From Flavobacteriaceae bacterium (GTDB lineage Bacteria; Bacteroidota; Bacteroidia; Flavobacteriales; Flavobacteriaceae): a DNA stretch of 64,000 bases. The position numbers were made by a program, and so were the translations under genes. The stretch covers positions 124,001 through 188,000 of the forward strand of contig CANGTQ010000002.1 of NCBI GenBank assembly GCA_947456955.1, in the 5' to 3' direction. Under the pieces are notes generated by a model. The model made no database searches. It saw only the letters and a program-made list of their open reading frames with translations, and was not told the origin of the DNA. Shown in pieces: positions 51,856 through 60,886 of this stretch. Each line of letters begins with the position of its first letter. Positions within the stretch are counted from its first letter, which is position 1.

Positions 51856-52412
51856 TGTTGGAAAAAATTCTAGAATTAGATAAACAACTTCTGATTTTCT
51901 TAAACGGATTAGGTTCACCAACATTTGATGGAATGTGGTTGATAATTACAAAGCAAGCTTATTGGGCGCCACTATTCTTGATTGTTTTTTACCTGATGCA
52001 AAAGAAATTGGGTTGGAAGAATTTTGGTTATTATATTCTTTTCACGGCACTTTTAATATTGCTTTGCGATCAAACAGCAAATCTTTTCAAAAACAGTTTT
52101 GAACGTTTGCGCCCTTGTAATGATGAAACGGTAAATCATATTATCAGAGTTGTAAAATCAAGTTCCTCTTTTAGTTTCTTTTCCGGTCACGCGACCAACT
52201 CAATGGCAACAACGGTTTTCACATTTATGATTCTGAAGAAATTTTACAAACACGCTTATCTGTTATTTTTATTTCCTCTGATTTTTGCATATAGCAGAAT
52301 ATATCTTGGATTGCATTTCCCATCAGACATCGTTACTGGTTATGCTTTTGGAGCTATTTTTGGATTAATTTGCTATAAATTTTATTTGAAATTCGTAATT
52401 CGTAATTCGTAA
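51855..52412 (+). CDS. PAP2 superfamily membrane phosphatase
   Basis: A 185-residue membrane protein with about five helices. The three phosphatase motifs are KNSFERLRP (K-x6-R-P type), FFSGHATNSMA (SGH) and SRIYLGLHFPSDIVTGY (R-x5-H-x3-D). PAP2 enzymes of this size dephosphorylate lipids such as undecaprenyl or phosphatidylglycerol phosphate. The ATG overlaps the tatA stop. The last residues and stop lie in a tandem array of AATTCGT heptamers, so the C-terminus (FVIRNS) is repeat-encoded. Confidence 0.88.
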   Translation: MLEKILELDKQLLIFLNGLGSPTFDGMWLIITKQAYWAPLFLIVFYLMQKKLGWKNFGYYILFTALLILLCDQTANLFKNSFERLRPCNDETVNHIIRVVKSSSSFSFFSGHATNSMATTVFTFMILKKFYKHAYLLFLFPLIFAYSRIYLGLHFPSDIVTGYAFGAIFGLICYKFYLKFVIRNS

Positions 52413-52420
52413 TTCGTAAT
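52390..52420. repeat. Tandem heptamer repeat (AATTCGT)x4
   Basis: Four exact copies of AATTCGT plus three bases span the stop codon of the PAP2 gene. Because the unit is 7 bases, each gain or loss shifts the frame of the last codons. Confidence 0.92.
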
Positions 52421-52422
52421 TT

Positions 52423-53064
52423 TTACTTTACCCTCGAAACAGTCAATCCATCACGAATAGGAAGCAAAACGGTTTCTACTCTTGGGTCTTCTTTCAATAA
52501 TTGATTGTATTCCAAAAGTATTTGGGTTGTAAAGTCATTTGGTTTTATTTCTTCCAAAACTTTTCCGCTCCACAGAACATTATCCGAAAGTATGATTCCG
52601 CCTTTGTTCATCATCGGAACAATTAAATGAAAATAATTAATGTAGTTTTCTTTATCGGCATCAATAAAAACCAAATCGTATTTTTTAGTCAGTCTCGGGA
52701 TAATATCCAAAGCATCACCTAAATACTGTGTAATTTGTTTTGCCCAAATGGTTTTATCGAAATATTTTCGTTGAAAATCGAATAATTCTTCCTCATTGTC
52801 CAAAGTGTCAATAGTTCCGTTTTCTGCTAAACCTTCTGCTAGGCAAAGTGTTGCGTAACCCGTATACGTTCCAACTTCAAGAATGTTCGTGGGATGAATA
52901 ATTTTAGAAAGCATACTCAACACTCTTCCTTGAAAATGCCCGCTTAACATTCTTGGTTGTAGAATTTTTTGATGTGTTTCTTTATTCAATTGCACCAATA
53001 ATTCAGGTTCGTCTTGCGAATGAATGGTAACATAAGTATCTAATTCTTCGGAAAGGAAATGCAT
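52423..53064 (-). CDS. SAM-dependent O-methyltransferase
   Basis: A 213-residue class I O-methyltransferase of the catechol/caffeoyl-CoA type (YrrM-like). The SAM motif is LEVGTYTGYATLCLAEGL (about 60-77). The metal ligand region is FIDADKENYINYFH near 128-141 and SDNVLWSGKV near 158. Methylation of a catechol-like small molecule is inferred; the substrate is unknown. The start at 53064 (MHFLSEELDTYV) is the conserved one; five codons upstream is an alternative. Its 5' leader contains AAATTTC heptamers (53071-53090). It is divergent from rlmN. Confidence 0.87.
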   Translation of the reverse strand: MHFLSEELDTYVTIHSQDEPELLVQLNKETHQKILQPRMLSGHFQGRVLSMLSKIIHPTNILEVGTYTGYATLCLAEGLAENGTIDTLDNEEELFDFQRKYFDKTIWAKQITQYLGDALDIIPRLTKKYDLVFIDADKENYINYFHLIVPMMNKGGIILSDNVLWSGKVLEEIKPNDFTTQILLEYNQLLKEDPRVETVLLPIRDGLTVSRVK

Positions 53065-53136
53065 AAGTATAAATTTCAAATTTCAAATTTACAAATTCCA
53101 AAATTAGTTTCTCAACTTTATATTTACCTTTACGCC

Positions 53137-54177
53137 ATGGAAATCGAGAAAAAAGACATCCGAAGTTTAACCAAAGAACAATTACGCGATTTTTTTGTTG
53201 CCAATGGTGACAAAGCGTTTCGTGGCAATCAGGTTTATGAATGGCTTTGGAGTAAAGCGTCACACAATTTTGAAGACATGACCAATGTTTCAAAAGAAAC
53301 GCGAATCATGCTCGAAAATAACTTTGTGATAAACCACATCAAGGTTGACCAAATGCAACGAAGCGAAGACGGCACCGTTAAAAATGCAGTTCGTTTACAT
53401 GACGGTTTAATCGTTGAAAGTGTTTTGATTCCGACGGAAACCAGAACTACAGCTTGTGTTTCAAGCCAGGTTGGTTGTAGTTTGGATTGTAATTTCTGTG
53501 CAACTGCACGTTTAAAAAGAATGCGAAATCTCGAACCAGGAGAAATCTATGACCAAGTTGTTGCTATTGATAGAGAAAGTCGTTTGTATTATAACCGACC
53601 ATTGTCAAATATTGTTTTTATGGGAATGGGAGAGCCTTTGATGAATTACAATAATGTAATGAAAGCGATTGCTATGATTACTTCGGAAGAAGGTTTGGGA
53701 ATGTCTCCAAAACGAATTACGGTTTCTACATCTGGAGTTTCAAAAATGATAAAAAAAATGGCGGATGATGATGTAAAATTTAAGCTAGCTGTTTCATTAC
53801 ATTCCGCTATTGAAGAAACTAGAAATCACATCATGCCTTTTACCAAAAACTTTCAATTACCCGAATTGAAAGAAGCATTACAGTATTGGTATCAAAAAAC
53901 AAAAAGTAAAGTTACTTATGAATATGTAGTTTGGAAAGGAATTAATGATGATAAAGCTTCCATTGATGCTTTGGTTAAATTCTGTAAATATGTTCCGTGT
54001 AAAGTCAATTTGATAGAATATAATCCAATTGATGATGGCGAATTTCAACAAGCGTCAGATGCAGCAATTAATAACTATATAGAAGCTTTAGCAAAAAATG
54101 ATGTCGTTGCCAAAGTTCGCAGAAGTCGCGGTAAAGATATAGATGCAGCTTGTGGGCAATTAGCAAATAAGTCATAA
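53137..54177 (+). CDS. rlmN: Dual-specificity RNA methyltransferase RlmN
   Basis: A 346-residue radical SAM enzyme that makes 2-methyladenosine at A2503 of 23S rRNA and A37 of some tRNAs. The iron-sulfur cluster motif C-x3-C-x2-C is in QVGCSLDCNFCATARL (Cys114, 118, 121). The resolving Cys lies in DIDAACGQL near the C-terminus. Other blocks are FMGMGEPLMNYNNV and RITVSTSGV. The longer frame to 53059 overlaps the divergent methyltransferase and lacks homology, so ATG at 53137 is chosen. It is terminated by a strong bidirectional hairpin. Confidence 0.96.
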   Translation: MEIEKKDIRSLTKEQLRDFFVANGDKAFRGNQVYEWLWSKASHNFEDMTNVSKETRIMLENNFVINHIKVDQMQRSEDGTVKNAVRLHDGLIVESVLIPTETRTTACVSSQVGCSLDCNFCATARLKRMRNLEPGEIYDQVVAIDRESRLYYNRPLSNIVFMGMGEPLMNYNNVMKAIAMITSEEGLGMSPKRITVSTSGVSKMIKKMADDDVKFKLAVSLHSAIEETRNHIMPFTKNFQLPELKEALQYWYQKTKSKVTYEYVVWKGINDDKASIDALVKFCKYVPCKVNLIEYNPIDDGEFQQASDAAINNYIEALAKNDVVAKVRRSRGKDIDAACGQLANKS

Positions 54178-54214
54178 AAAAAGTCCCGATTTCAAATTGA
54201 AGTCGGGACTTTTT
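54178..54214. terminator. Bidirectional terminator between rlmN and a lipoprotein gene
   Basis: A perfect 12-bp stem AAAAAGTCCCGA (54178-54189) / TCGGGACTTTTT (54203-54214) can extend through TTCAA/TTGAA in the loop. A on the left and T on the right allow termination on both strands, which suits the convergent genes. Confidence 0.92.
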
Positions 54215-54233
54215 CCTTTTATAAATAGCAATA

Positions 54234-55106
54234 TTAATTTCCAATAACTATATTGTAACTATTCCCGTTAACTGTAAATACGGCTAAGTTGTCACAAGTT
54301 CCATCACCAAAATCAAGTGTAGAACTAGTATCATTTCTAACAATAGTAATGATTCCTGAAACAATTAGAGGTTTGTTTACTACCAAACAACTCATTTTTA
54401 TAATCATAGGGGTTGTAATGGTACTAGTTTGTATAGCTCCACTTGGTGTTGTGGTAACCCAACTACCCGTAACTTTATATACATTATCTGTTATAATTTC
54501 ATTTCCATACCCTTCAACTATTTCTCTAACTCTAGTTCCAACTCTTTTATAAACTCTACCATCAGGAAGCGTTGCAGTCATGTCCATGGTCATGGTAACT
54601 TGTGGATGTAGAATTGGATTAGCAGTTGTAGAAATCATTATTCTAGTGAATGTTTTATCACCATTAAACTCGATTCCGTTATGGAAGAAGTTTACAAAGG
54701 AATAATTTATAGTATGAGAAGAAGCTTGTGGTTGAAAAACAAACGATATAATGATTTTACCGCTAACTACATTTCCACTGTTTAAAGTGCAGCCTGTTCC
54801 AAAATCAATCGTTTTTGTAACGGTTTGACCTACTGTTGGAGCTGTTCCGAATGTTGGAACTCTTGTGATTGTTGCGCAAGTTGTAAGTTGAGAAAATGCA
54901 GCATCAGCAACTTTTCCAGAAATAGCATTTGAATAGGTATTCGCTTCTTGTTCTTCAACAAGACTTGAAACATCATCATTCATCGCATCAATTTTAGCAC
55001 TTGTTTTTGCGTCTTCAGCACTTACAATGCTATTATTATCATCTTTATTACAGCTATAAAATGAAAAAGCTAATGCCAGTCCTAAAATAATTTTTGTTGT
55101 TTTCAT
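54234..55106 (-). CDS. Hypothetical lipoprotein
   Basis: A 290-residue protein with a lipoprotein signal (FSFYSC, Cys19) followed by an acidic helical stretch (residues 24-60). A beta-rich body contains FGTGCTLNSGNVVSGKIII and the C-terminal echo DFGDGTCDNLAVFTVNG. The two DFG-x-G-x-C blocks suggest an internal repeat, with strands like those of outer-membrane-anchored beta proteins. No family name is recognised. It is alone on its unit between rlmN (convergent) and the polyprenyl synthase (divergent). Confidence 0.78.
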   Translation of the reverse strand: MKTTKIILGLALAFSFYSCNKDDNNSIVSAEDAKTSAKIDAMNDDVSSLVEEQEANTYSNAISGKVADAAFSQLTTCATITRVPTFGTAPTVGQTVTKTIDFGTGCTLNSGNVVSGKIIISFVFQPQASSHTINYSFVNFFHNGIEFNGDKTFTRIMISTTANPILHPQVTMTMDMTATLPDGRVYKRVGTRVREIVEGYGNEIITDNVYKVTGSWVTTTPSGAIQTSTITTPMIIKMSCLVVNKPLIVSGIITIVRNDTSSTLDFGDGTCDNLAVFTVNGNSYNIVIGN

Positions 55107-55214
55107 ATTCTATTTTTTTAATGGTTTGCTCGGTATGAGTTCCTATCCTATAAAAGGTTTAATCAAAAGTAAAAAAATTTTTCAAACGATAGCAATATTG
55201 TATCTTTGAAATCG

Positions 55215-56195
55215 ATGAACATTACTTCACAAATAAAGAAACCTATCCAAGTAGAAATGGAACTTTTTGAAAAAAAGTTCTATGAATCGATGACTTCTAA
55301 AATCGCTTTACTTAACCGAATAACCTATTATATTGTAAACCGAAAAGGAAAACAAATGCGGCCAATGTTTGTTTTTCTCGTTGCCAAAATGCTTTCCGAA
55401 AAGAATGAAGTCAATGAAAGAACCTATCGTGGCGCCAGTGTAATCGAATTGATTCACACCGCAACTTTGGTTCATGATGATGTGGTAGATGATAGTAACC
55501 GTCGTCGTGGTTTTTTCTCCATCAATGCGTTGTGGAAAAATAAAATTGCGGTTCTTGTTGGGGATTATTTGCTATCCAAAGGATTGTTGCTTTCCATAGA
55601 TAACGGCGATTTTGATTTACTCCGAATAATTTCAGTAGCTGTGCGCGAAATGAGCGAAGGTGAATTACTTCAAATAGAAAAAGCACGAAGATTAGATATT
55701 GTAGAAGAAGTATATTATGAAATCATCCGAAAAAAAACAGCGACTTTAATTGCTTCTTGTTGTGCACTTGGAGCCAAATCGGTTTCAGAAGATGAAGATA
55801 AGGTAGAGGCAATGCGAAAATTTGGTGAACTGATCGGAATGGCATTTCAAATTAAAGACGACTTATTTGATTATACTGATGATGCCATCGGAAAACCAAC
55901 CGGAATAGATATTAAAGAACAAAAAATGACATTGCCTTTAATCTATGCTTTGAATAATTGTACTGCCAAAGAAAAAAGTTGGTGCATCAACTCGATTAAG
56001 AATCACAACAAAGACAAAAAACGAGTTAAAGAAGTTATCCAATTTGTAAAAGACAAAAACGGTTTGGCTTACGCCGAAGAAAAAATGGTTGCATTCCAAC
56101 AAGAAGCACTTCAAATTCTTGAAAAATTTCCTCAATCAGATTATAGAGACTCGCTCTCGCTTATGGTGAATTATGTAATTGAAAGAAAAAAGTAA
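55215..56195 (+). CDS. Polyprenyl (trans-isoprenyl) diphosphate synthase
   Basis: A 326-residue all-helical enzyme that extends isoprenoid chains, probably octaprenyl-type for menaquinone. The first aspartate-rich motif is LVHDDVVDDSNRRRG (DDxxD) and the second is FQIKDDLFDYTDD. The lysine/arginine diphosphate-binding block is NRKGKQMRPMF. The TTG at 55206 would add three residues; ATG at 55215 (MNITSQIKKPI) is preferred. The chain length cannot be predicted reliably from sequence here. It is followed by dnaG after 117 bases. Confidence 0.92.
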   Translation: MNITSQIKKPIQVEMELFEKKFYESMTSKIALLNRITYYIVNRKGKQMRPMFVFLVAKMLSEKNEVNERTYRGASVIELIHTATLVHDDVVDDSNRRRGFFSINALWKNKIAVLVGDYLLSKGLLLSIDNGDFDLLRIISVAVREMSEGELLQIEKARRLDIVEEVYYEIIRKKTATLIASCCALGAKSVSEDEDKVEAMRKFGELIGMAFQIKDDLFDYTDDAIGKPTGIDIKEQKMTLPLIYALNNCTAKEKSWCINSIKNHNKDKKRVKEVIQFVKDKNGLAYAEEKMVAFQQEALQILEKFPQSDYRDSLSLMVNYVIERKK

Positions 56196-56312
56196 TATTT
56201 TTCATTGATTACTTTAGGAAATCCGATTTAATCTAATTTATTTCCTTCTCAATTTAATTTATGTAAATTTACCATCTTTCAATTTTTCAATCTTTAAATC
56301 TTTCAATTTATT

Positions 56313-58292
56313 TTGATTACCCGCGAAACCATAGATAAAGTTTTTGAAACCGCACGAGTGGAAGAAGTCATTGGTGACTTTGTTCAACTAAAACGCGCCG
56401 GTAGCAATTACAAAGGATTGAGTCCGTTTTCGGATGAACGCTCGCCGTCTTTTATGGTTTCTCCGGTGAAACAAATTTGGAAAGATTTTAGCTCAGGAAA
56501 AGGAGGGAGTGTCGTGACTTTCCTTATGGAGCATGAGCATTTCACGTATCCTGAAGCGATTCGTTTCTTAGCCAACAAATACAACATCGAAATTGAAGAA
56601 ACCGAAACTTCTCAAGAAGATAAAATAGAAGCCAATGAAAAGGAAAGCATGTACTTGGTTTCTGAATTTGCCAAAACCTATTTTCATGACACACTTTTAA
56701 ATACTGAAGAAGGAAAAGCTATTGGATTATCGTATTTCAAAGAAAGAGGTTTTACCGATGAAACGATTGCTAAATTTGGTTTGGGCTATTCACCCGAAAC
56801 TTGGGATGCTTTTACCAAAGAAGCTTTGTCAAAAGGCTATCAATTGGATTACCTTGAAAAAGTTGGTTTGACTATTCTCAGAGAAGACGGTAAACACTTT
56901 GACCGTTTTAAAGGAAGAGTGATGTTTCCGATTCAGAGTTTGTCTGGGAGAAACTTAGGATTTGGTGGTAGAATTTTAACCAATGATAAAAAAGCAGCCA
57001 AATACCTAAATTCACCCGAAAGCGAAATCTACCATAAGAGTAAAGTGCTTTACGGAATTTTTCACGCTAAACAAGCAATTGCCAAACAGAATAATTGCTA
57101 TTTAGTTGAAGGCTATACCGATGTTATTCAGTTGCATCAAGCAGGAGTAGAGAATGTTGTAGCTTCCTCAGGAACAGCTTTAACTCCCGATCAGATTCGA
57201 TTAATAAATAGACTAACCAAAAATATTACGGTGCTATTTGATGGTGATGCTGCCGGACTTCGTGCTTCTGTTCGTGGAATCGATTTAATCCTCGAAGAAG
57301 GAATGAATATAAAAGTCTGTACGTTTCCAGATGGTGATGATCCGGATAGTTTTGCCAAAAAGAATTCGTATGATGATTTGGTTTCGTATTTAGAAAATAG
57401 CGCCAAAGATTTTATCCAGTTCAAAGCTTCATTGTTGATGGATGAAGCAAATAATGACCCCATCAAGAAAGCTGATTTGATTCGGGATATGGTCGTTAGT
57501 ATTTCTAAAATTCCGGACCGAATAAAAAGAGAAATTTACATTCAGGAATGTTCGCGAATTATGGATATTTCGGAGCAAGTATTGTTGAATACCTTGGCCC
57601 AATTGGTTCAAAAAGACATTTCAGAAGCCGGGAAAAAGCTTAAACAAGAACAAAAGGCATTTGAAGTTGTTAAAAATGAACCCTTGGTTCAACACGAAAA
57701 AGTCAATATTGTTTATGAATTGGAGCGCAAGATTATTGAAATGTTGCTGCTTTACGGATCTCAAGAGGCTGATTTTGATGATTTTATTTTAAAAGCCAAT
57801 GAAGATGGAGAAATGATAGAAGAGAAAGAATCTAGCACAGAAAAAGTGCATCGTCGAATTTATTTAAGTTTGCAAGAAGATGAAGTCGAATTGGCGAATC
57901 CTTTGTTTAAGGAACTTTATAATGACTTAATTTCATATTATAATCAGAATGAAGAATTTAATATTGAGCACTATTTAATGCAATTGTCTTCGGAACATTC
58001 AGCAATAGTTACCGATATTTTGATGCTTGAGGAAAAAGAGTTACTTCATAATTGGGAAGCAAAAAATATATACGTAAAGAGTAAAAATAAAAACGTAAGT
58101 CAATATGTTTCTGAAACTATAGTTTCATTAAGAGAATACCTAATCAATAAGTTGATAATGGATTTAATGCAGAGTTACAGTAGTGAAGAAGAAAATGATT
58201 TGCAAGAATTGATGACAACCATAAACGATTATAACAAACTTAAAGTCAACCTTACCAATAAAATAGGAAGAATACGCTCTACTTACCTATAA
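56313..58292 (+). CDS. dnaG: DNA primase (zinc ligands absent)
   Basis: A 659-residue DnaG that synthesises RNA primers for replication. The layout is an N-terminal CHC2-type domain (1-100), a TOPRIM catalytic core (LVEGYTDVIQLHQAG near 268-282, LFDGDAAGLRAS near 308-319), and a C-terminal helicase-binding region. In the zinc domain, the ligands corresponding to E. coli Cys40, His43, Cys61 and Cys64 are Ser37, Ser40, Asp58 and Ser61 (KGLSPFSDE and WKDFSSGKGG). Zinc binding is therefore unlikely. The start is TTG at 56313; the block ITRETIDKVFETARVEEVI is the conserved N-terminus. A terminator follows directly. Confidence 0.95.
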   Translation: MITRETIDKVFETARVEEVIGDFVQLKRAGSNYKGLSPFSDERSPSFMVSPVKQIWKDFSSGKGGSVVTFLMEHEHFTYPEAIRFLANKYNIEIEETETSQEDKIEANEKESMYLVSEFAKTYFHDTLLNTEEGKAIGLSYFKERGFTDETIAKFGLGYSPETWDAFTKEALSKGYQLDYLEKVGLTILREDGKHFDRFKGRVMFPIQSLSGRNLGFGGRILTNDKKAAKYLNSPESEIYHKSKVLYGIFHAKQAIAKQNNCYLVEGYTDVIQLHQAGVENVVASSGTALTPDQIRLINRLTKNITVLFDGDAAGLRASVRGIDLILEEGMNIKVCTFPDGDDPDSFAKKNSYDDLVSYLENSAKDFIQFKASLLMDEANNDPIKKADLIRDMVVSISKIPDRIKREIYIQECSRIMDISEQVLLNTLAQLVQKDISEAGKKLKQEQKAFEVVKNEPLVQHEKVNIVYELERKIIEMLLLYGSQEADFDDFILKANEDGEMIEEKESSTEKVHRRIYLSLQEDEVELANPLFKELYNDLISYYNQNEEFNIEHYLMQLSSEHSAIVTDILMLEEKELLHNWEAKNIYVKSKNKNVSQYVSETIVSLREYLINKLIMDLMQSYSSEEENDLQELMTTINDYNKLKVNLTNKIGRIRSTYL

Positions 58293-58295
58293 AAA

Positions 58296-58320
58296 AACCC
58301 TGCTTTTGCAGGGTTCTGTT
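58296..58320. terminator. Bidirectional terminator between dnaG and the response regulator
   Basis: A perfect 8-bp stem AACCCTGC (58296-58303) / GCAGGGTT (58308-58315) has a TTTT loop, with an A-run before and CTGTTTTT after. It serves both converging genes. Confidence 0.88.
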
Positions 58321-58321
58321 T

Positions 58322-58951
58322 TTAAACGATTTCTAACGTCTTTGCTTTGTTAACGAGGTCAACCAAGTTTGTTACATTAAGTTTCGTCAATAGGCGAAGC
58401 TTGTATGTGCTAATAGTTTTCTCATTAAGAGCTAAAATTTTAGCAATCTCATTATTTTTTTTACCATCACTTAAAAAGCGCAAAACTTCGATTTCTCGAT
58501 TAGAAAGTTTGCGATATAAACGTTCTGATTTGTTTTGTTTGGCAATCAATGCTAAACTTTTCTTGATTTCATCATTTAGAATAATTTGCCCCTGATTCAC
58601 TTTTACAATGGCAATTCCTAAATTTTCAAGCTTTGATGTTTTGTGAACATATCCAGCACAACCAGCTTTAATTGCATTTGGAGCATAGATTTGTTCAGAC
58701 AAACTACTAAAAACGACAACTTTAGTTTTTGGAAAATTTTTAATGATAGACTTGAGTTCATAAATACTTTTTAATCCTTCAAGCTCTAAATCAATGATTA
58801 AGACATCAATTTCTTTGTTTCTTAATGCATCTGGAACCATAAAAAAATTACCTACGTTTGAAACGACATTTATTTCAGGATGATCCTTAAAATAAGCCTT
58901 CATTCCAAAGTGTACAACTGGAAAGTTATCAGCGACACATAGATTTATCAT
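58322..58951 (-). CDS. NarL/LuxR-type response regulator
   Basis: A 209-residue two-domain regulator. The receiver domain has the phosphoacceptor Asp54 (VLIIDLELEG), an acidic Asp8 and the TS-type switch (VVFSSLSEQ), with Lys106-region VHKTSK. The LuxR helix-turn-helix occupies about 143-200 (LSNREIEVLRFLSDGKKNNEI and then KTISTYKLRLLTKLNV). No histidine kinase gene is adjacent, so the partner is unknown. It is monocistronic and converges with dnaG. Confidence 0.92.
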   Translation of the reverse strand: MINLCVADNFPVVHFGMKAYFKDHPEINVVSNVGNFFMVPDALRNKEIDVLIIDLELEGLKSIYELKSIIKNFPKTKVVVFSSLSEQIYAPNAIKAGCAGYVHKTSKLENLGIAIVKVNQGQIILNDEIKKSLALIAKQNKSERLYRKLSNREIEVLRFLSDGKKNNEIAKILALNEKTISTYKLRLLTKLNVTNLVDLVNKAKTLEIV

Positions 58952-59025
58952 AATTGTGGTATTTGATAAAAGTTAATAAAATTATTAGTAAAGGTAAAAA
59001 ACAAATTTATATATTGTTAAAAAAA

Positions 59026-59829
59026 TCAACAATATTTAATTTCTAGTGGGATTAAACATACAGGAATGGGTTTCATCTTATGTTGGTTTATTTTGTTTAA
59101 CTTATTATAAATTTGAAACACTTCTTTTTCTCTTTCATTGAAATTTTCGTTTTTATCAGTTTCAAGCATTGCCCATTCTAATTCATCATAACTTGCTCCA
59201 ATTTGCTCTTCATCTGTTCTTGAGTCGCCAAATAAACCATCTGTCGGAGCGGCATTTTGAATAGACTCAGGAATTTCTAAATATTCCCCCAATGCATAAA
59301 CATCACTTTTCATTAAATCGGCAATCGGACTCAAATCAACACCACCATCACCATATTTTGTAAAAAAGCCAACACCAAAATCTTCTACTTTATTTCCGGT
59401 TCCAGCCACCAATAAACCATAAATTCCAGCAAAATAATACAATGTAGTCATTCGTAACCTAGCTCTTGTATTGGCTAATGAAAGATCCAATCTTATGGTA
59501 TCATTACTAAACGGAACTTCATTTTTAAATGTTTCAAATACAGCTGTAAGGTCGGCAATTTCGCTTTTTACATTTGGAAAACGTTTTTTTAATTGTTCGA
59601 TATGTTCTCTTCCACGACTTACTTGAGTGCTGTCTTGATGAATTGGCATTTCAACACATAAAGTCATTAAACCCGTTTGAGCACACAAAGTTGAGGTTAC
59701 TGCAGAATCCACACCTCCTGAAATTCCGACCACAAAGCCATTCACATTTGCATTTGTAGCATAGTCTTTTAACCATGAAACAATATAGGTATTGGCTTCC
59801 TCAACCTTAAAAGTACTTTTTTTTGCCAT
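59026..59829 (-). CDS. nadE: NAD+ synthase (ammonia-dependent)
   Basis: A 267-residue single-domain NadE of the adenine-nucleotide alpha hydrolase type. The PP-loop is SGGVDSAVTS (37-46). Other blocks are ANTRARLRMTTLYYFA, GTGNKVEDFGVGFFTKYGDGGVD (two parts) and DLMKSDVYAL. It converts nicotinate adenine dinucleotide to NAD with ATP and ammonia; no fused glutaminase domain is present. The gene is divergent from gldB, and their -7 boxes abut in a palindromic arrangement. Confidence 0.95.
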   Translation of the reverse strand: MAKKSTFKVEEANTYIVSWLKDYATNANVNGFVVGISGGVDSAVTSTLCAQTGLMTLCVEMPIHQDSTQVSRGREHIEQLKKRFPNVKSEIADLTAVFETFKNEVPFSNDTIRLDLSLANTRARLRMTTLYYFAGIYGLLVAGTGNKVEDFGVGFFTKYGDGGVDLSPIADLMKSDVYALGEYLEIPESIQNAAPTDGLFGDSRTDEEQIGASYDELEWAMLETDKNENFNEREKEVFQIYNKLNKINQHKMKPIPVCLIPLEIKYC

Positions 59830-59859
59830 TTGTTATGAAAATTTTTAGAAACTGCAATG

Positions 59860-59875
59860 TATATTTGCAAATGTA
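59860..59875. promoter_or_regulatory. Abutting divergent -7 elements of gldB and nadE
   Basis: On the + strand, TATATTTG (59860-59867) fits TAnnTTTG for gldB. Immediately next to it, CAAATGTA (59868-59875) is TACATTTG on the minus strand for nadE. Binding by polymerase at one would exclude the other. Confidence 0.5.
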
Positions 59876-59920
59876 AAAAATCAGATGTTTTTAATTGACT
59901 TAACACTTGTTAATTTTATA

Positions 59921-60886
59921 ATGAAGAAATATTTAGTTGCGTTAGTCTTTTTAATTGGTATAGTGTCTTGTGATAAAAAATCAAAAGTAGAAAAAGCAGT
60001 CGAACAAATTCCGCTTGAACTTAAAGTCTATCGATTTGAAAAGGCATTTTTTGAAATAAAACCAAATGAGCTGACTAACTTAAAAGCCGAATATCCCTTT
60101 TTCTTTCCCGAAGGTGTTTCGGATAGTGTTTGGATAGAAAAAATGCAAAATCCACAATGGCAGGAATTGTATCACGAAGTAGAAAAAAAATATTCCAATT
60201 TCGGTAAACAAACTTCAGAGATAGAAGATTTATTTAAACATATAAAGTACTTTTTTCCAAATGCTGTAATGCCTAAAATTTATACCGTTATTGCAGATAT
60301 GGACTATAATAATAAGGCCATTTATGCCAATGATAAACTTGTAATTTCGTTAGAGTTGTATCTTGGAGCCAATCATAAGTTCTATGAATTCCCTAAATAT
60401 ATAGAACAAAATTTTGAAGAGAGACAAATGATGCCCGATATTGTCACGAGTTTTTCGTTAGGAAAAATTCCACCTCCTAGGGAAAAAACATTACTTGCAG
60501 AAATGATATATTATGGAAAACAATTGTATTTAAAAGATGAATTATTGCCAAAATATAATGATGCCGAAAAAATTGGTTATTTGCCAGAACAAATTACTTG
60601 GTGCCAAGAAAACGAAAGCCATATTTGGCGTTATTTTATTGAAAAAGAATTATTGTATAGTACTGATTCTAAATTGCCTAATCGATTTACCAATATGGCA
60701 CCGTTTTCTAAATTTTATTTAGAAATTGACAATGAATCTCCAGGAAGAGTTGGGCAATGGATTGGATGGCAAATTGTCCGTTCATTTATGCAAAATAATA
60801 AGGTTAGTATGCAAGAAATGATAAAAATGGATGCCAAAGAACTATTTGAAAAATCAAAATACAAACCAAAAAAGACAGATGGGTAA
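59921..60886 (+). CDS. gldB: Gliding motility lipoprotein GldB
   Basis: A 321-residue lipoprotein required for gliding in F. johnsoniae. The signal peptide ends in lipobox GIVSC (Cys17). The body has the family pattern VYRFEKAFFEI, YPFFFPEGVSDSVWI and RFTNMAPFSKFYLE, and ends with a Lys-rich tail. The longer frame from 59885 has no signal logic, so ATG at 59921 is used. It overlaps gldC by 8 bases, and both form a unit as in F. johnsoniae. The precise molecular role is not settled. Confidence 0.92.
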   Translation: MKKYLVALVFLIGIVSCDKKSKVEKAVEQIPLELKVYRFEKAFFEIKPNELTNLKAEYPFFFPEGVSDSVWIEKMQNPQWQELYHEVEKKYSNFGKQTSEIEDLFKHIKYFFPNAVMPKIYTVIADMDYNNKAIYANDKLVISLELYLGANHKFYEFPKYIEQNFEERQMMPDIVTSFSLGKIPPPREKTLLAEMIYYGKQLYLKDELLPKYNDAEKIGYLPEQITWCQENESHIWRYFIEKELLYSTDSKLPNRFTNMAPFSKFYLEIDNESPGRVGQWIGWQIVRSFMQNNKVSMQEMIKMDAKELFEKSKYKPKKTDG

